A stretch of 64,000 nt of DNA from positions 1-64,000 of the forward strand of contig CALDSK010000299.1 in NCBI GenBank assembly GCA_937911865.1, given 5' to 3'. Numbering within the stretch: position 1 is the stretch's first letter; each line of letters opens with the position of its first letter. Under the pieces are notes generated by a model. It saw nothing but the letters and a program-made list of their open reading frames with translations, searched no databases and was not told the origin of the DNA. Position numbers and translations under genes: made by a program. Positions 7,926-16,554 of this stretch are shown here, in pieces. Source of the DNA: an uncultured Synechococcus sp. Its GTDB lineage: Bacteria > Cyanobacteriota > Cyanobacteriia > Phormidesmidales > Phormidesmidaceae.

Positions 7926-9440
7926 TTAGCAGCCGCAGCCACCACTTGTGGTATCGACAATCTTGACGATAGGCATAGGGTATATAGTTTGTAGCTCTAG
8001 ACCTAAGAAGCTGCTAAGTTCCTGACCGAGCCACCAAAATTCTGCGGCGGATAGCCCGGCGTGCCCAATCGCATAGGTCAGCTCTTTGCTGTGAATAGAG
8101 AGCTTGGGTAAGACGCCCTGTCCACTTTGCGAAATCTTATTTTTACCTTCTTGATAGCTGGCAAAACGGTAGCCAGGATTGTAGGTGAGCAAATCAAGAT
8201 CTTGGAATTGAGAGGTTTGTTTTGCCCACCATACTTTTTGGGTCCGTTTATTACGCGTACCTGTGCGAATGCCTTGATGGCGGTCAATTTCGACGATTGT
8301 CTGTTGACCAACAGATGGAATTCGTCTGTATAACCTCAATAAAATGGCGCCTAGTAGCTGGTGAAACACAACGGTAAATATTCCCAGGCTAAAAAGGACC
8401 ATTTGACCTGTGAACCATAGATAAATGACGACGCTAGCGGTGATAAGAAAGGTATACTCTGGAGCCGTTTCAATCGGTTTGTCATAGGTGATGCAAATGC
8501 GATCGCCGACGCTTTCTAATTCAACCTCTGTCCCTTCTGGTTTGAGATGTTGGTAGCTTCCTTTGGGAGTTGCTTTCGCTTTCAGGGCTATTAAAGCCTG
8601 CTCAGCAGAATCGAAGCGCTGGTTGAGGTAGGGATGCGTCATTTTCTCTAGCCACCGAGCTAACGTGGGTGACAGTGAAGGATGCGTCAGCTGAACTTTG
8701 CCATCGACATGGTCAATATCAGCGGGGTGAGTGCCAGTGATCAGATAGAGTAGCGTCATGCCCAGGCTGTATAGATCAGATGCGGGAGTAGCTTGCCCAG
8801 CAAATTGCTCTAACGGAATATAGCCATAGCTACCAACGATAGTGATGGTTCCACTTTCTTGGGTCAGATCTGTATGCACCGAGCCAAAGTCGATGAGATA
8901 AATATCCCGACTGTTGCTGTTTGGACGGTTGCTATGAGCCTTTACTGAATGACTACGCTCTTGGGCTGGTGGCGACATCAAAATATTGCTAGGTTTGATG
9001 TCGCGATGAATAACGGGCGGCGTTTGCGTGTGAAGGTAGCTCAAGATGCTCAGCAATCGCTCGGCAATCTGCATAACTTCTGTGGCCTCGAACCGCTTGC
9101 CTGACTGTATTAGCGTTTCTAATGACGCTGCTTCTAAGTAGGTTTGCACCAATACAAAGCTGTGAATACCTTCGAACGTCGTTTCAAAGGCGTCTTTGTA
9201 TTGAGGAATAGCCGGATGATTAAGCCTTTCAAGCATTTTGGCTTCGCGTTCAAATAGCTTAATGCTGGCCCATTGATCGGTGGTGTGAACAGCTTGCGCT
9301 AGCTGGATGACTTTGACGACAACACGTTCTTGAGTTTGGGTTTCTTGGGCTAAAAAGGTACGTCTGCCATTGCGTTTGGCGGCTTTGGGTGTGAGTTCTT
9401 GCTCAAGGGTATAGCGGCCGAGAGGGTTAGTAGCAAGCAT
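7926..9440 (-). CDS. Membrane-associated Ser/Thr protein kinase, copy 2
   Basis: The 504-aa protein has an N-terminal eukaryotic-type kinase domain (~10-285). It shows the ATP-anchoring Lys in VVVKVIQL near residue 43, the catalytic loop HRDIKPSN near 144, and IDFGSV near 182. The glycine-rich loop is degenerate (NGRRTFLAQ). One or two hydrophobic helices follow (~330-370), then a ~130-aa domain ending in GGCGC. It phosphorylates Ser/Thr; targets are unknown. An excellent Shine-Dalgarno (AAGGAGG) precedes the ATG. The gene starts 11 bp after the end of its paralogue, so both form one operon. The Cys-rich tail is absent from the paralogue and may bind metal (inference). Confidence 0.9.
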   Translation of the reverse strand: MLATNPLGRYTLEQELTPKAAKRNGRRTFLAQETQTQERVVVKVIQLAQAVHTTDQWASIKLFEREAKMLERLNHPAIPQYKDAFETTFEGIHSFVLVQTYLEAASLETLIQSGKRFEATEVMQIAERLLSILSYLHTQTPPVIHRDIKPSNILMSPPAQERSHSVKAHSNRPNSNSRDIYLIDFGSVHTDLTQESGTITIVGSYGYIPLEQFAGQATPASDLYSLGMTLLYLITGTHPADIDHVDGKVQLTHPSLSPTLARWLEKMTHPYLNQRFDSAEQALIALKAKATPKGSYQHLKPEGTEVELESVGDRICITYDKPIETAPEYTFLITASVVIYLWFTGQMVLFSLGIFTVVFHQLLGAILLRLYRRIPSVGQQTIVEIDRHQGIRTGTRNKRTQKVWWAKQTSQFQDLDLLTYNPGYRFASYQEGKNKISQSGQGVLPKLSIHSKELTYAIGHAGLSAAEFWWLGQELSSFLGLELQTIYPMPIVKIVDTTSGGCGC

Positions 9441-9451
9441 CTTTGACCTCC

Positions 9452-11029
9452 TTAAAAGTAGTGAACCGGTTGGTTAGAGGCCGGTTTCTGGCCTGCTTGA
9501 GTTCGGTGAGTTTCTTCGTCTGTAGGGCTAATTGTTTGTAATGGAAGGTTTAAAAAGTCACTGAGTTCTTTCGCGATCCATAGCAAGTCTGCGGCTGATA
9601 GCTTGTCTTCGCTGACGATAAACTCCTTTCTCCCTGCATGTATTGAGAGTTTGGGGGATAAGCTAACGCCAGCCCTTTGCTTTTTTGTGAACCCCATTTG
9701 GTAAGAGCGCTTGAACTTATACCCTGGCGTGTAGGTCAAAAGCGTAATGCTATGAAAGGGGGCAGATTGCTTTTTCCGCCGCTTAGAGGTTCTAACTTGC
9801 TCAGGACTAGACCCTCTCGCTTCAGCTATTTGGATGCCTGCCTGCTGGTCAATAGCAATGAGGCTATAGCTTTTGCTGTGGACTGTTTGAGAAATCAAGA
9901 TAATCAACCACCACAAGGCACGCACGCAGAGGTAGACGGCCAAGAGCGCGACCGTAAGGTAGAGCGCGATCATGGCAAGATTGAGGATAGGAATAGGTAA
10001 ACCAAAGGCCGTGCCGAGAGATATAGAGAACCCAAGTATTGGTATGGCTGCAAAAACATACGTTATCCAATGAGTCCCACTGGGCTGAGCGGGTGGCGAA
10101 ATGATGGCTAACTGATGGCGATCGCGATAGATTGAAACTTTGCTATTTGCTGGCTTTAGATGTGGGAAGTAGCCGGAATAGCGGTCTTTAGCATCCAGCG
10201 TAGCGAGGGCGATGTCAGCTGATTCAAAGCGATGATCGGCGTAGGGCGCACTCAGCCGCGATAGCCAGTAGGTGAAGCGATCGCTCAATCCGGAAATCTC
10301 TCCAATGCGCTCAATTTGAACACGCCCGTTTACCTGGGGCAGTTCTGCTGGATGCGTGCCCGTCAGCAGAAAAATCAGCGTCATGCCCAGACTGTAGAGA
10401 TCGGATTGGGGTGTGGTTTGGCCTAAAAACTGTTCTAGCGGCATGTAGCCATAGCTGCCGACGATGGTCACCGTACCGCTGTTTTTACTGGCGGTAATTT
10501 GCACAGCGCCAAAATCAATCAGATACACGTTGCTTTCGACCACGCCGTCCTTGTTGCTTTTTGCCTTGAGTGAAGGCTGGCTGATAAGAATATTGCTGGG
10601 TTTAATGTCTCGGTGGATGACCGAAGGTAGCTGCTGGTGCAGGTAGCTCAATGTGGTGAGCAGCTGCCTGGCGATCGCAACGACCTCTGCTTCAGAAAAT
10701 AGCTGGCCAGCGTCAACGACGGATTGAAGCGAGGGGGCCGCAATGTAGGTTTGCACAAGTACAAAGCTAGGCACACCCTCAATTTCTGTCTCAAAGCTGT
10801 CTTGGTACTGAGGAATCGTTGGGTAAGAAATCTGCTGAAGGATTTTAGCTTCTCGTTCAAAGAGCTTGAGGTCATCCCATTGAAAGCCTTTGCCAAGCTG
10901 AAGCACTTTGACAATGACTGGGGTTTGCGTTTCCAGGTCCGTAGCCAGAAAGGTGCGTCTGCCTGCTTTATGACTCAGCTCTTTTCGAAGGGCGTAGCGA
11001 CTGAGCTGCTTAGATGCCAGTTCCTTCAT
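9452..11029 (-). CDS. Membrane-associated Ser/Thr protein kinase, copy 1
   Basis: This 525-aa paralogue of the next gene has the same architecture. The kinase domain has a Lys in VIVKVLQLGKG, HRDIKPSNIL near residue 141, IDFGAVQ near 172 and the GSYGYMPLEQF activation segment. Two or three hydrophobic helices follow (~315-385: TYVFAAIPILGFSISL, then ALYLTVALLAVYLCV), then a C-terminal ~130-aa domain containing LLTYTPGYKF, also found in the copy downstream. It lacks the terminal GGCGC and ends in a polar tail. Transcription diverges from the HTH-NACHT gene, and the 166-bp spacer holds repeated CTAAGTAA boxes. Tandem gene duplication is the simplest explanation for the pair. Confidence 0.9.
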   Translation of the reverse strand: MKELASKQLSRYALRKELSHKAGRRTFLATDLETQTPVIVKVLQLGKGFQWDDLKLFEREAKILQQISYPTIPQYQDSFETEIEGVPSFVLVQTYIAAPSLQSVVDAGQLFSEAEVVAIARQLLTTLSYLHQQLPSVIHRDIKPSNILISQPSLKAKSNKDGVVESNVYLIDFGAVQITASKNSGTVTIVGSYGYMPLEQFLGQTTPQSDLYSLGMTLIFLLTGTHPAELPQVNGRVQIERIGEISGLSDRFTYWLSRLSAPYADHRFESADIALATLDAKDRYSGYFPHLKPANSKVSIYRDRHQLAIISPPAQPSGTHWITYVFAAIPILGFSISLGTAFGLPIPILNLAMIALYLTVALLAVYLCVRALWWLIILISQTVHSKSYSLIAIDQQAGIQIAEARGSSPEQVRTSKRRKKQSAPFHSITLLTYTPGYKFKRSYQMGFTKKQRAGVSLSPKLSIHAGRKEFIVSEDKLSAADLLWIAKELSDFLNLPLQTISPTDEETHRTQAGQKPASNQPVHYF

Positions 11030-11055
11030 AAAGCTCCCTGCAATATATTTATTGC

Positions 11056-11132
11056 CTAAGTGATTTGCCTAAGTAAAGACTAAGTAAATCCTAGTTTAGT
11101 CAGCAAGTTCTGTCAACAAAAAGACTAAGTAA
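11056..11132. promoter_or_regulatory. Four CTAAGT(A/G)A boxes in a divergent promoter region
   Basis: Direct-repeat octamers lie at 11056-11063, 11069-11076, 11080-11087 and 11125-11132 between the kinase operon and the HTH-NACHT gene. Three copies are identical and one has a single change. Regular boxes in a divergent promoter region are typical of operator sites, and a DNA-binding domain is encoded next door. They could instead be a degenerate tandem duplication of the kind seen elsewhere here. Confidence 0.45.
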
Positions 11133-11195
11133 GTGGTGAGTCTCTACTATGTGAGTCCTAAGCGCTAGGATGGAGAGGTTGCATTTTGAGCCGCT

Positions 11196-13538
11196 ATGGC
11201 TAAGCCTTCTTTGCAGGCATCTAATGAGGGACAGCAGTTGGCGCTGCAGTCGCTAAAGCTGGCTGGATTGACTAAGAAAAGCCTGAGTAACGCAGTCGGC
11301 TGTAGTCGGCAGCCAGTGACGAACTTTTTCAAGGGCGTTGCGATTGAGCAGGGGTTGTTTTTGCGGCTGTGCGATCGCCTTGATCTCGATTGGCAGCGAG
11401 TTGCAGGCTTGAGCCAGCCGTCTGAGTCAGTGACTGCTGCGCCTGAGACTAATGTGGCTGTAGAACAAGGCATTGATGAGGTGGTGCGATCGCTTCGCCG
11501 TGCTGCGAAAGACAGCCTTTACGAACGCTGCGGCACTATGCGCGTACTGGACATGTCTCATCCGGTGGGGCTTAGCGATATTTACACCAGTGTCAATATT
11601 TTGGAGCAGGTGAGCAGTCACCAGCGCCGCAACCTGAAAGATCTGCTGGCTGAAGCTGAAGCTGGTAGCTTTGACCGCTTAGGCTTCGCTCAAGTGTCTC
11701 AGCCCCGCGTCTCGGTAATGACGGCAGTCGCCCAGCACAAAAAACTAATCGTGCTAGGTAAGCCCGGCGCTGGTAAAACAACATTCTTAAAGCACTTAGC
11801 GATTCAATGTATCGACGGTCAGTTTGAGCCTGACCGCCTGCCGCTGTTTGTCAACCTGAAGCAGTTTGCTGAGAATCCAAGTCGGCTAGGGCTGCTGGCC
11901 TTTTTAAGCGATCGCCACCTGAAGAGTCAAACAGCGGCCCTGCGCGGTGGTGATATCGCAGAATACATGCTGCAACTCAAACAGGTGCTCAATGCTGGAC
12001 GTGCCCTTTTGCTGCTAGATGGTTTGGACGAGGTGAATCAGGACGTACACGACTGGGTGCTCCGCGAGATTCGGGTGATGGTGGAAGATTTTCACGAGAA
12101 TCAGTTTCTGATGACCTGTCGGGTCGCCGCCTGGGAATACACCTTTGAGCAATTTACTGAGGTCGAGATTGCAGATTTTGATGGCTCGCAGGTGAAGGCT
12201 TTTGCCTATCGCTGGTTTTCCGGTAAGCCTATGAGCCCAGAGACTTTTTTGCGGAGTTTGCAGCACCAGCCTCGTTTGGCTGAGCTGGCTGTTACCCCCT
12301 TATTGCTGACGCTGCTTTGCCTGGCGTTTGAAGCGTCGAGTGCGCTGCCTAGCAGTCGAAGCGAGCTATATCAGGAGGGGATTGAGACGCTGCTGAAGAA
12401 ATGGGATACGTCACGTGGAATTCACCGCGATCAGGTGTACAAAAAGCTCTCACCAAAGCGGAAGGAGGATTTACTCAGTCAGATTGCTTTGAAGACGTTT
12501 CAGCAGGGGCAGTACTTCTTTCGTCAGCGCGATTTGGCATACGCCATTACTGACTACATTCGCAACTTGCCAGAGGTGAGCGATGATCCAGAAGTGCTGC
12601 AAGTCGATAGCACAGCGGTGCTGCATTCTATTGAAGCTCAGCACGGCCTGCTAGTAGAGCGGGTGAAGCACTATTACTCATTTTCTCATCTGACGTTTCA
12701 CGAGTACTTTGCGGCGCGTGAGCTGGTGTTAAACAGTGCAAATTTGAGAGAGACGATGGCGAAAATTGCCGATGGCTACGCGCTAAAGCCGCGCTGGAGA
12801 GAGGTTTTTCTGCTAGCGAGTGAGCTGCTGCGCGATGCGGATTTGCTACTGTCGCCGCTGTCCGAGAAAGTTCAATCTTTGCTGATTGACGTTCCTAAGC
12901 TGCAAGATTTTTTAGCGAGCACGGCTCGGCAGTCAATGCAGCCGCATTTTAATGGCTTCAAACCAGCAGCGGTCCGGGCTTTTTTGTTCGATATTGATTT
13001 CGATATTGATGAAAACCGGGCGGTGGCCATTCGATTGGATCGCCGGGCTAATTTTTTGGTGTGTGCGAGCTTTTTGACTCGGATGCTGGAGGGCGTGGGG
13101 TTAGAAGATGCGATCGCCCGCGCTAAAGCTCACGACCAAAAGTTCAGCGATCCTCGACAGCAAATTGCTCAGGCAAAATCTGCCAATGAGGCCATGATGA
13201 TTGCCATTGAGATCGTCTTGGATTCCAAACGGCTTAATCCTGGGGAAGGCGAAAAATTAAAAGACATTGTTGAGCGCTTTCATCCTGAGCAAAACGAAGA
13301 TGAGGCCATTAAAGAAGTTGCTGACGCGGCCCGCCATGTCGCAAAAGACCGCTACCACATGCGCAAAAAATGGACCTTTAGCGAGGCTGAAAAGCGACTG
13401 CTAAAGCAGTACTACCGGGGCGTGAAGCTTCTGGTAGATTGCCTTTATAGCGACGGGTGTATGCTAGGGCCAGAACGCCGGCAGGCGATTGAGAATAGTT
13501 TGTTTAGTCCTGCGGCTAATGGAATGAATGTCGATTAG
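11196..13538 (+). CDS. NLR-like NACHT ATPase with N-terminal helix-turn-helix
   Basis: The 780-aa protein has an N-terminal XRE-like helix-turn-helix (~18-70: LTKKSLSNAVGCSRQPVTNF). A NACHT STAND-ATPase domain follows: Walker A GKPGAGKTT near 189, Walker B LLLLDGLDEV near 272 and the sensor-like FLMTCRVAAWEY near 307. The C-terminal helical region ends in a block typical of the NACHT C-terminal helical domain 2 (QYYRGVKLLVDCLYSDGC, then RRQAIENSLF). Family members oligomerise after sensing a ligand, and several bacterial NACHT proteins defend against phage. Here the usual N-terminal effector is replaced by a predicted DNA-binding domain, so the output may be transcriptional. Its end overlaps the cupin gene by 11 bp. 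Confidence 0.9.
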   Translation: MAKPSLQASNEGQQLALQSLKLAGLTKKSLSNAVGCSRQPVTNFFKGVAIEQGLFLRLCDRLDLDWQRVAGLSQPSESVTAAPETNVAVEQGIDEVVRSLRRAAKDSLYERCGTMRVLDMSHPVGLSDIYTSVNILEQVSSHQRRNLKDLLAEAEAGSFDRLGFAQVSQPRVSVMTAVAQHKKLIVLGKPGAGKTTFLKHLAIQCIDGQFEPDRLPLFVNLKQFAENPSRLGLLAFLSDRHLKSQTAALRGGDIAEYMLQLKQVLNAGRALLLLDGLDEVNQDVHDWVLREIRVMVEDFHENQFLMTCRVAAWEYTFEQFTEVEIADFDGSQVKAFAYRWFSGKPMSPETFLRSLQHQPRLAELAVTPLLLTLLCLAFEASSALPSSRSELYQEGIETLLKKWDTSRGIHRDQVYKKLSPKRKEDLLSQIALKTFQQGQYFFRQRDLAYAITDYIRNLPEVSDDPEVLQVDSTAVLHSIEAQHGLLVERVKHYYSFSHLTFHEYFAARELVLNSANLRETMAKIADGYALKPRWREVFLLASELLRDADLLLSPLSEKVQSLLIDVPKLQDFLASTARQSMQPHFNGFKPAAVRAFLFDIDFDIDENRAVAIRLDRRANFLVCASFLTRMLEGVGLEDAIARAKAHDQKFSDPRQQIAQAKSANEAMMIAIEIVLDSKRLNPGEGEKLKDIVERFHPEQNEDEAIKEVADAARHVAKDRYHMRKKWTFSEAEKRLLKQYYRGVKLLVDCLYSDGCMLGPERRQAIENSLFSPAANGMNVD

Positions 13539-14256
13539 TGTTGTCCCAATTGCTGAATTTGAAAGCTTTTCACAAAGCTTTTTTCCAGGCGGCGATAAAT
13601 CCGCAGTCCAAGCCCGTGTGTTTCACCAGGAGAAGTTGCTTTTGCCCGCTGCCGGGACGCACTTTGGCTTTGTGTGGAAAGGGGCAGCCGCTTTGAAGCG
13701 ATCGGTGCAGGCAGCTCCTTTTCCTTTGGCCGCAGGCATGTATTTTTCGCTGTCAGAGGCGGCTACGCTAGAAGCGCAGCAGGCGTCAGGCATCGTTGTG
13801 ACGCACCCAGACCATCAGGGGTTGTTTTCTATCGGCGGTCCGATTGAGAAAACGGGCCGCTTTCCTTATATTGACGGCGGTACGACCAGCCTCTTGGTGG
13901 CGCCGATGGCCGTGGGCGATCCTTGTTTGCACGCTTTGTACATGCCGCCGAATGTGGATCAAACGGTGCACGCTCATCCGAGCGATCGCATTGGCATGAT
14001 CGTTGGCGGCAGTGGTCAGTGCTGTAAACAAGACACTTGCTACGACCTAGTGCCGGGCACGTTCTTTCACGTTTTGGCCCATCAAGCGCATCGGTTTGTG
14101 ACTAGCGATGAAGGGTTAGCGCTAGTGGTGTTTCATCCAGATAGTGATATGGGGTTTAGCGATCGCAGCCACCCCATGCTTAGCCGCACCCTCGTCAATA
14201 ACGTTCGGGCGACTGAATTACCTCATCTTCAGCCCCGCGCTCAACCCTCTCGCTGA
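13528..14256 (+). CDS. Cupin-domain protein translationally coupled to the NACHT gene
   Basis: The 242-aa protein carries a cupin metal-binding pattern in its C-terminal half: HAHPSDRIGMIVGGSGQ near residue 150, then a third histidine in LAHQAHRFV near 190. The N-terminal half has a weaker related beta-rich stretch (THFGFVWKGAA), so a bicupin is possible. Cupins range from dioxygenases to sugar-binding regulators; no substrate can be named. The ATG lies inside the end of the NACHT gene, and this 11-bp overlap implies joint translation. The 3' end overlaps the convergent membrane-protein gene by 16 bp. Confidence 0.8.
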   Translation: MSISVVPIAEFESFSQSFFPGGDKSAVQARVFHQEKLLLPAAGTHFGFVWKGAAALKRSVQAAPFPLAAGMYFSLSEAATLEAQQASGIVVTHPDHQGLFSIGGPIEKTGRFPYIDGGTTSLLVAPMAVGDPCLHALYMPPNVDQTVHAHPSDRIGMIVGGSGQCCKQDTCYDLVPGTFFHVLAHQAHRFVTSDEGLALVVFHPDSDMGFSDRSHPMLSRTLVNNVRATELPHLQPRAQPSR

Positions 14257-14603
14257 TCGGGCCTAAGTAAACGCCCCGCGCTTTGAAGCATCCGGTTCAT
14301 CAATCTGGTTGTGATGGGCAACAGCAAAATCATCACTGCGCCCAGTCGCAGCGTTTCCTGGTTAATTTCAGCTAGCGACTTGGTCGGCTCGTACAGCATG
14401 GTTAAAAACGATGCAGCGCCTAGCAACAAAGCCCAAACAATAGCGCTGACAACCGTACGAGAAACCGCCGCGTCCCAACCAAGCCATTTATTGTCTAACC
14501 AGCGATCGAGTGCAATTTCTTGGGCGCTAACAACCAGCCCAATGCCGAGCCCGACGGTCCCTGAGAGCAAAATTACTTTATCTGTGTCAGTGAGATAATT
14601 CAT
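14241..14603 (-). CDS. Small membrane protein, paralogue A
   Basis: The 120-aa product has three hydrophobic segments (about 10-30, 52-70 and 88-104). The motif SAQEIALDRWLDNKWLGWD between the first two is shared in altered form with the protein at 15627-15980 (SLQETGLDYLINKVWMGWN). It is an integral membrane protein of unknown role. The last residues are charged and overlap the cupin gene on the opposite strand. Confidence 0.75.
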   Translation of the reverse strand: MNYLTDTDKVILLSGTVGLGIGLVVSAQEIALDRWLDNKWLGWDAAVSRTVVSAIVWALLLGAASFLTMLYEPTKSLAEINQETLRLGAVMILLLPITTRLMNRMLQSAGRLLRPDQREG

Positions 14604-14635
14604 GGTTCCGGCTGGTTGCAGAGCTGGTTGCAGAT

Positions 14636-15421
14636 CTATGGCTTTTCGCAGTAGAAAACGACATCTTTGTGGCTAAGTCCTAGCTTAGAGTGCTCGTTAG
14701 GCGCGGCCACATCTTCTGGCCGAAACAGCGTGACCTGAAACCCGGCTGCGCTCAGTCTATCTTCAAAATCTTTGCCATAAAACCGAACGTGGTCGTGCTG
14801 GCCAAAGCGTTTTTCTCTTACTTTAGGATCCTCAATGCTGAGGTCTTCATCGGTCAGTTTTTTCATCCGAATCGGGACGATAAAAACAGCCCAGCCGCCC
14901 GGAGCCAGCACGCGGAAAAACTCGCTTAGCGCCTTGTGATCGTCTGGAATGTGCTCCATCACGTGGCTACAAAATACGGCGTTGAACGACGCGTCGGGAA
15001 AGGGATTCTCGGTAACGTCCATCTTCACCATGACCTTGGGCTCGTACAGATCAGCCGTGACGTAATCCAAGTGAGCTAGCTGCTTAAATCTAGGCTCGAA
15101 GGCAATTTCAGGCGCTATGTGAAGCAGTCTGATGGGCTCGCCATCGAAAAGATTTGTCTTTTGCTGCAATACCAGCCAGGCCAGTCGCTGCCATCTCATT
15201 GCCGCGCAGACCGGGCACCAAACGCTATCCATACCGCCAAAGGGCTCAAATTGACGAATAGTACTTTTACAGACCGGACAATAGCAGGCATCCCCCTGAA
15301 ATAAGCCCTTTTTAATCCCAGTGGGCAAACTGCGGGTTCCTTTCATCTTGACGCGGGCCAACAGTCTCTTTCGCTGCCGAGAAATGTCCATTAGGCTAAA
15401 TTCAGATAGCTGAAATCCCAT
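14636..15421 (-). CDS. Class I SAM-dependent methyltransferase with zinc-ribbon-like N-terminus
   Basis: The 261-aa protein has two CPVC knuckles at about residues 48-51 and 70-73, a likely zinc site. A Rossmann methyltransferase domain follows: RLLHIAPEIAF as motif I, DVTENPFPDASFNAVFCSHVMEHI covering motifs II-III, and VLAPGGWAVFIVP. The HIAPE version of motif I (instead of GCGxG) and the MEHIPDD segment place it among the UbiE/Methyltransf_11-like enzymes found near glycosylation genes. The substrate is unknown. It lies between two paralogous membrane-protein genes on the same strand. Confidence 0.88.
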   Translation of the reverse strand: MGFQLSEFSLMDISRQRKRLLARVKMKGTRSLPTGIKKGLFQGDACYCPVCKSTIRQFEPFGGMDSVWCPVCAAMRWQRLAWLVLQQKTNLFDGEPIRLLHIAPEIAFEPRFKQLAHLDYVTADLYEPKVMVKMDVTENPFPDASFNAVFCSHVMEHIPDDHKALSEFFRVLAPGGWAVFIVPIRMKKLTDEDLSIEDPKVREKRFGQHDHVRFYGKDFEDRLSAAGFQVTLFRPEDVAAPNEHSKLGLSHKDVVFYCEKP

Positions 15422-15626
15422 GGCTGATTATTCCTTTGTGCTGGTTGCCTATTTAGTTATCGCTGCCCCTGATGTTCTGTTGGCTACGTGAGTTCACTCA
15501 CGGCCAAGCTCAACCCACACGATATCTAAAACCGCTGAATATCTCACGCCTTTACATTTTTGTTTGCAGGCGTATTTTCGCAGGCTGCTTTTGACTGGCT
15601 ATTGCTGACTGAATGCTTCCAACTGG

Positions 15627-15980
15627 CTACTGTTGACCGAGGTCGTCTCCGGTGTTTTGTTGAGTGATCGCAGCTCTGATTTGGCCGCTGATAGGTGTGG
15701 CAATGCTGATAAAAATGCCTGTCTTTAGAAAGAAAGGAATGACGTCTGCTGGTGCGATGCCTAACGCCTGAGCCGGTCCCCAATTCAGTACTAAGAATGC
15801 ACCTAGGCCAAACAAAAAACTCAGGCTAGAAATGCTAAAAGCGAACTTTTTGAGCGTGATGTTCCAGCCCATCCAGACTTTGTTAATCAGGTAGTCTAGG
15901 CCAGTTTCTTGCAGGCTGATTAAGAAGCCGCTAATAAAACCGATGGCGGTGGCAGCAAGGATGGACGGCGCAATAGGCAT
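15627..15980 (-). CDS. Small membrane protein, paralogue B
   Basis: The 117-aa product has three hydrophobic segments and the pattern GFLISLQETGLDYLINKVW, matching the paralogue at 14241-14603 in order and spacing. Function is unknown. It is separated from that paralogue only by the methyltransferase gene on the same strand. This suggests duplication around the enzyme gene or a membrane pair serving one process. The C-terminal ~12 residues are polar. Confidence 0.75.
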   Translation of the reverse strand: MPIAPSILAATAIGFISGFLISLQETGLDYLINKVWMGWNITLKKFAFSISSLSFLFGLGAFLVLNWGPAQALGIAPADVIPFFLKTGIFISIATPISGQIRAAITQQNTGDDLGQQ

Positions 15981-16011
15981 AGGAAGGGTGACGATAGGCG
16001 GTTAAAGGCTT

Positions 16012-16039
16012 CTCAAAGTTTACTGCTCAAAGTTTACTG
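16012..16039. repeat. 14-bp unit, two exact tandem copies
   Basis: CTCAAAGTTTACTG occurs at 16012-16025 and again at 16026-16039 in the spacer between two same-strand membrane-protein genes. Confidence 0.85.
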
Positions 16040-16076
16040 CGTATCTAGAACCTAGCTTTGACAACTAGCATCGCTG

Positions 16077-16508
16077 TTACTTCTTCATCCACAGCAAAAC
16101 TAGAAAGACGGCAAGAAGAATAGCTTCGGTACCCAGTAATCCATTGAGGGTTTGAGCGTCTTCTGGTTTGAGTATGAAGTGCGATCGCAGCAACGTATAG
16201 GGTACAAACTGCAACAGCATAATCCCGCCAAACACAAACCACACGGACCAAGACCATCCTCGCCACAGCGCGATCGCAGCCGTAATGTTGAATATCAGCA
16301 GCGCGATATCCATACAGCGCCACAGCAGCGGTGTCGAGAGCCAAGGTGTCCCCGTGAGGCCAAAGATGTTACCAACATGAACCGTTGCACCATAGGCTAG
16401 AACGACGGCGACCAGCTTGGCGTAGCGAGCTGTCCAAGCCCCCATAGCAGCAGGCTTCATAGCAGCAGGAGATAGAGATGCGATCTCGTTGGTTATCGGC
16501 GGTGCCAT
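16077..16508 (-). CDS. Small integral membrane protein, four predicted helices
   Basis: The 143-aa protein has a ~25-aa polar N-terminus and then four hydrophobic stretches (YAKLVAVVLAYGATVHVG; MDIALLIFNITAAIAL; SVWFVFGGIMLLQFVPYTLL; TEAILLAVFLVLLWM). The ATG is well placed behind a strong AGGAGG ribosome binding site about 7 nt upstream, which fixes the start. I recognise no family and cannot assign a function. Confidence 0.78.
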   Translation of the reverse strand: MAPPITNEIASLSPAAMKPAAMGAWTARYAKLVAVVLAYGATVHVGNIFGLTGTPWLSTPLLWRCMDIALLIFNITAAIALWRGWSWSVWFVFGGIMLLQFVPYTLLRSHFILKPEDAQTLNGLLGTEAILLAVFLVLLWMKK

Positions 16509-16554
16509 GCTTTTCCTCCTGATGACGTTTGCTCGTTAATAACTTCCTTAGTAA

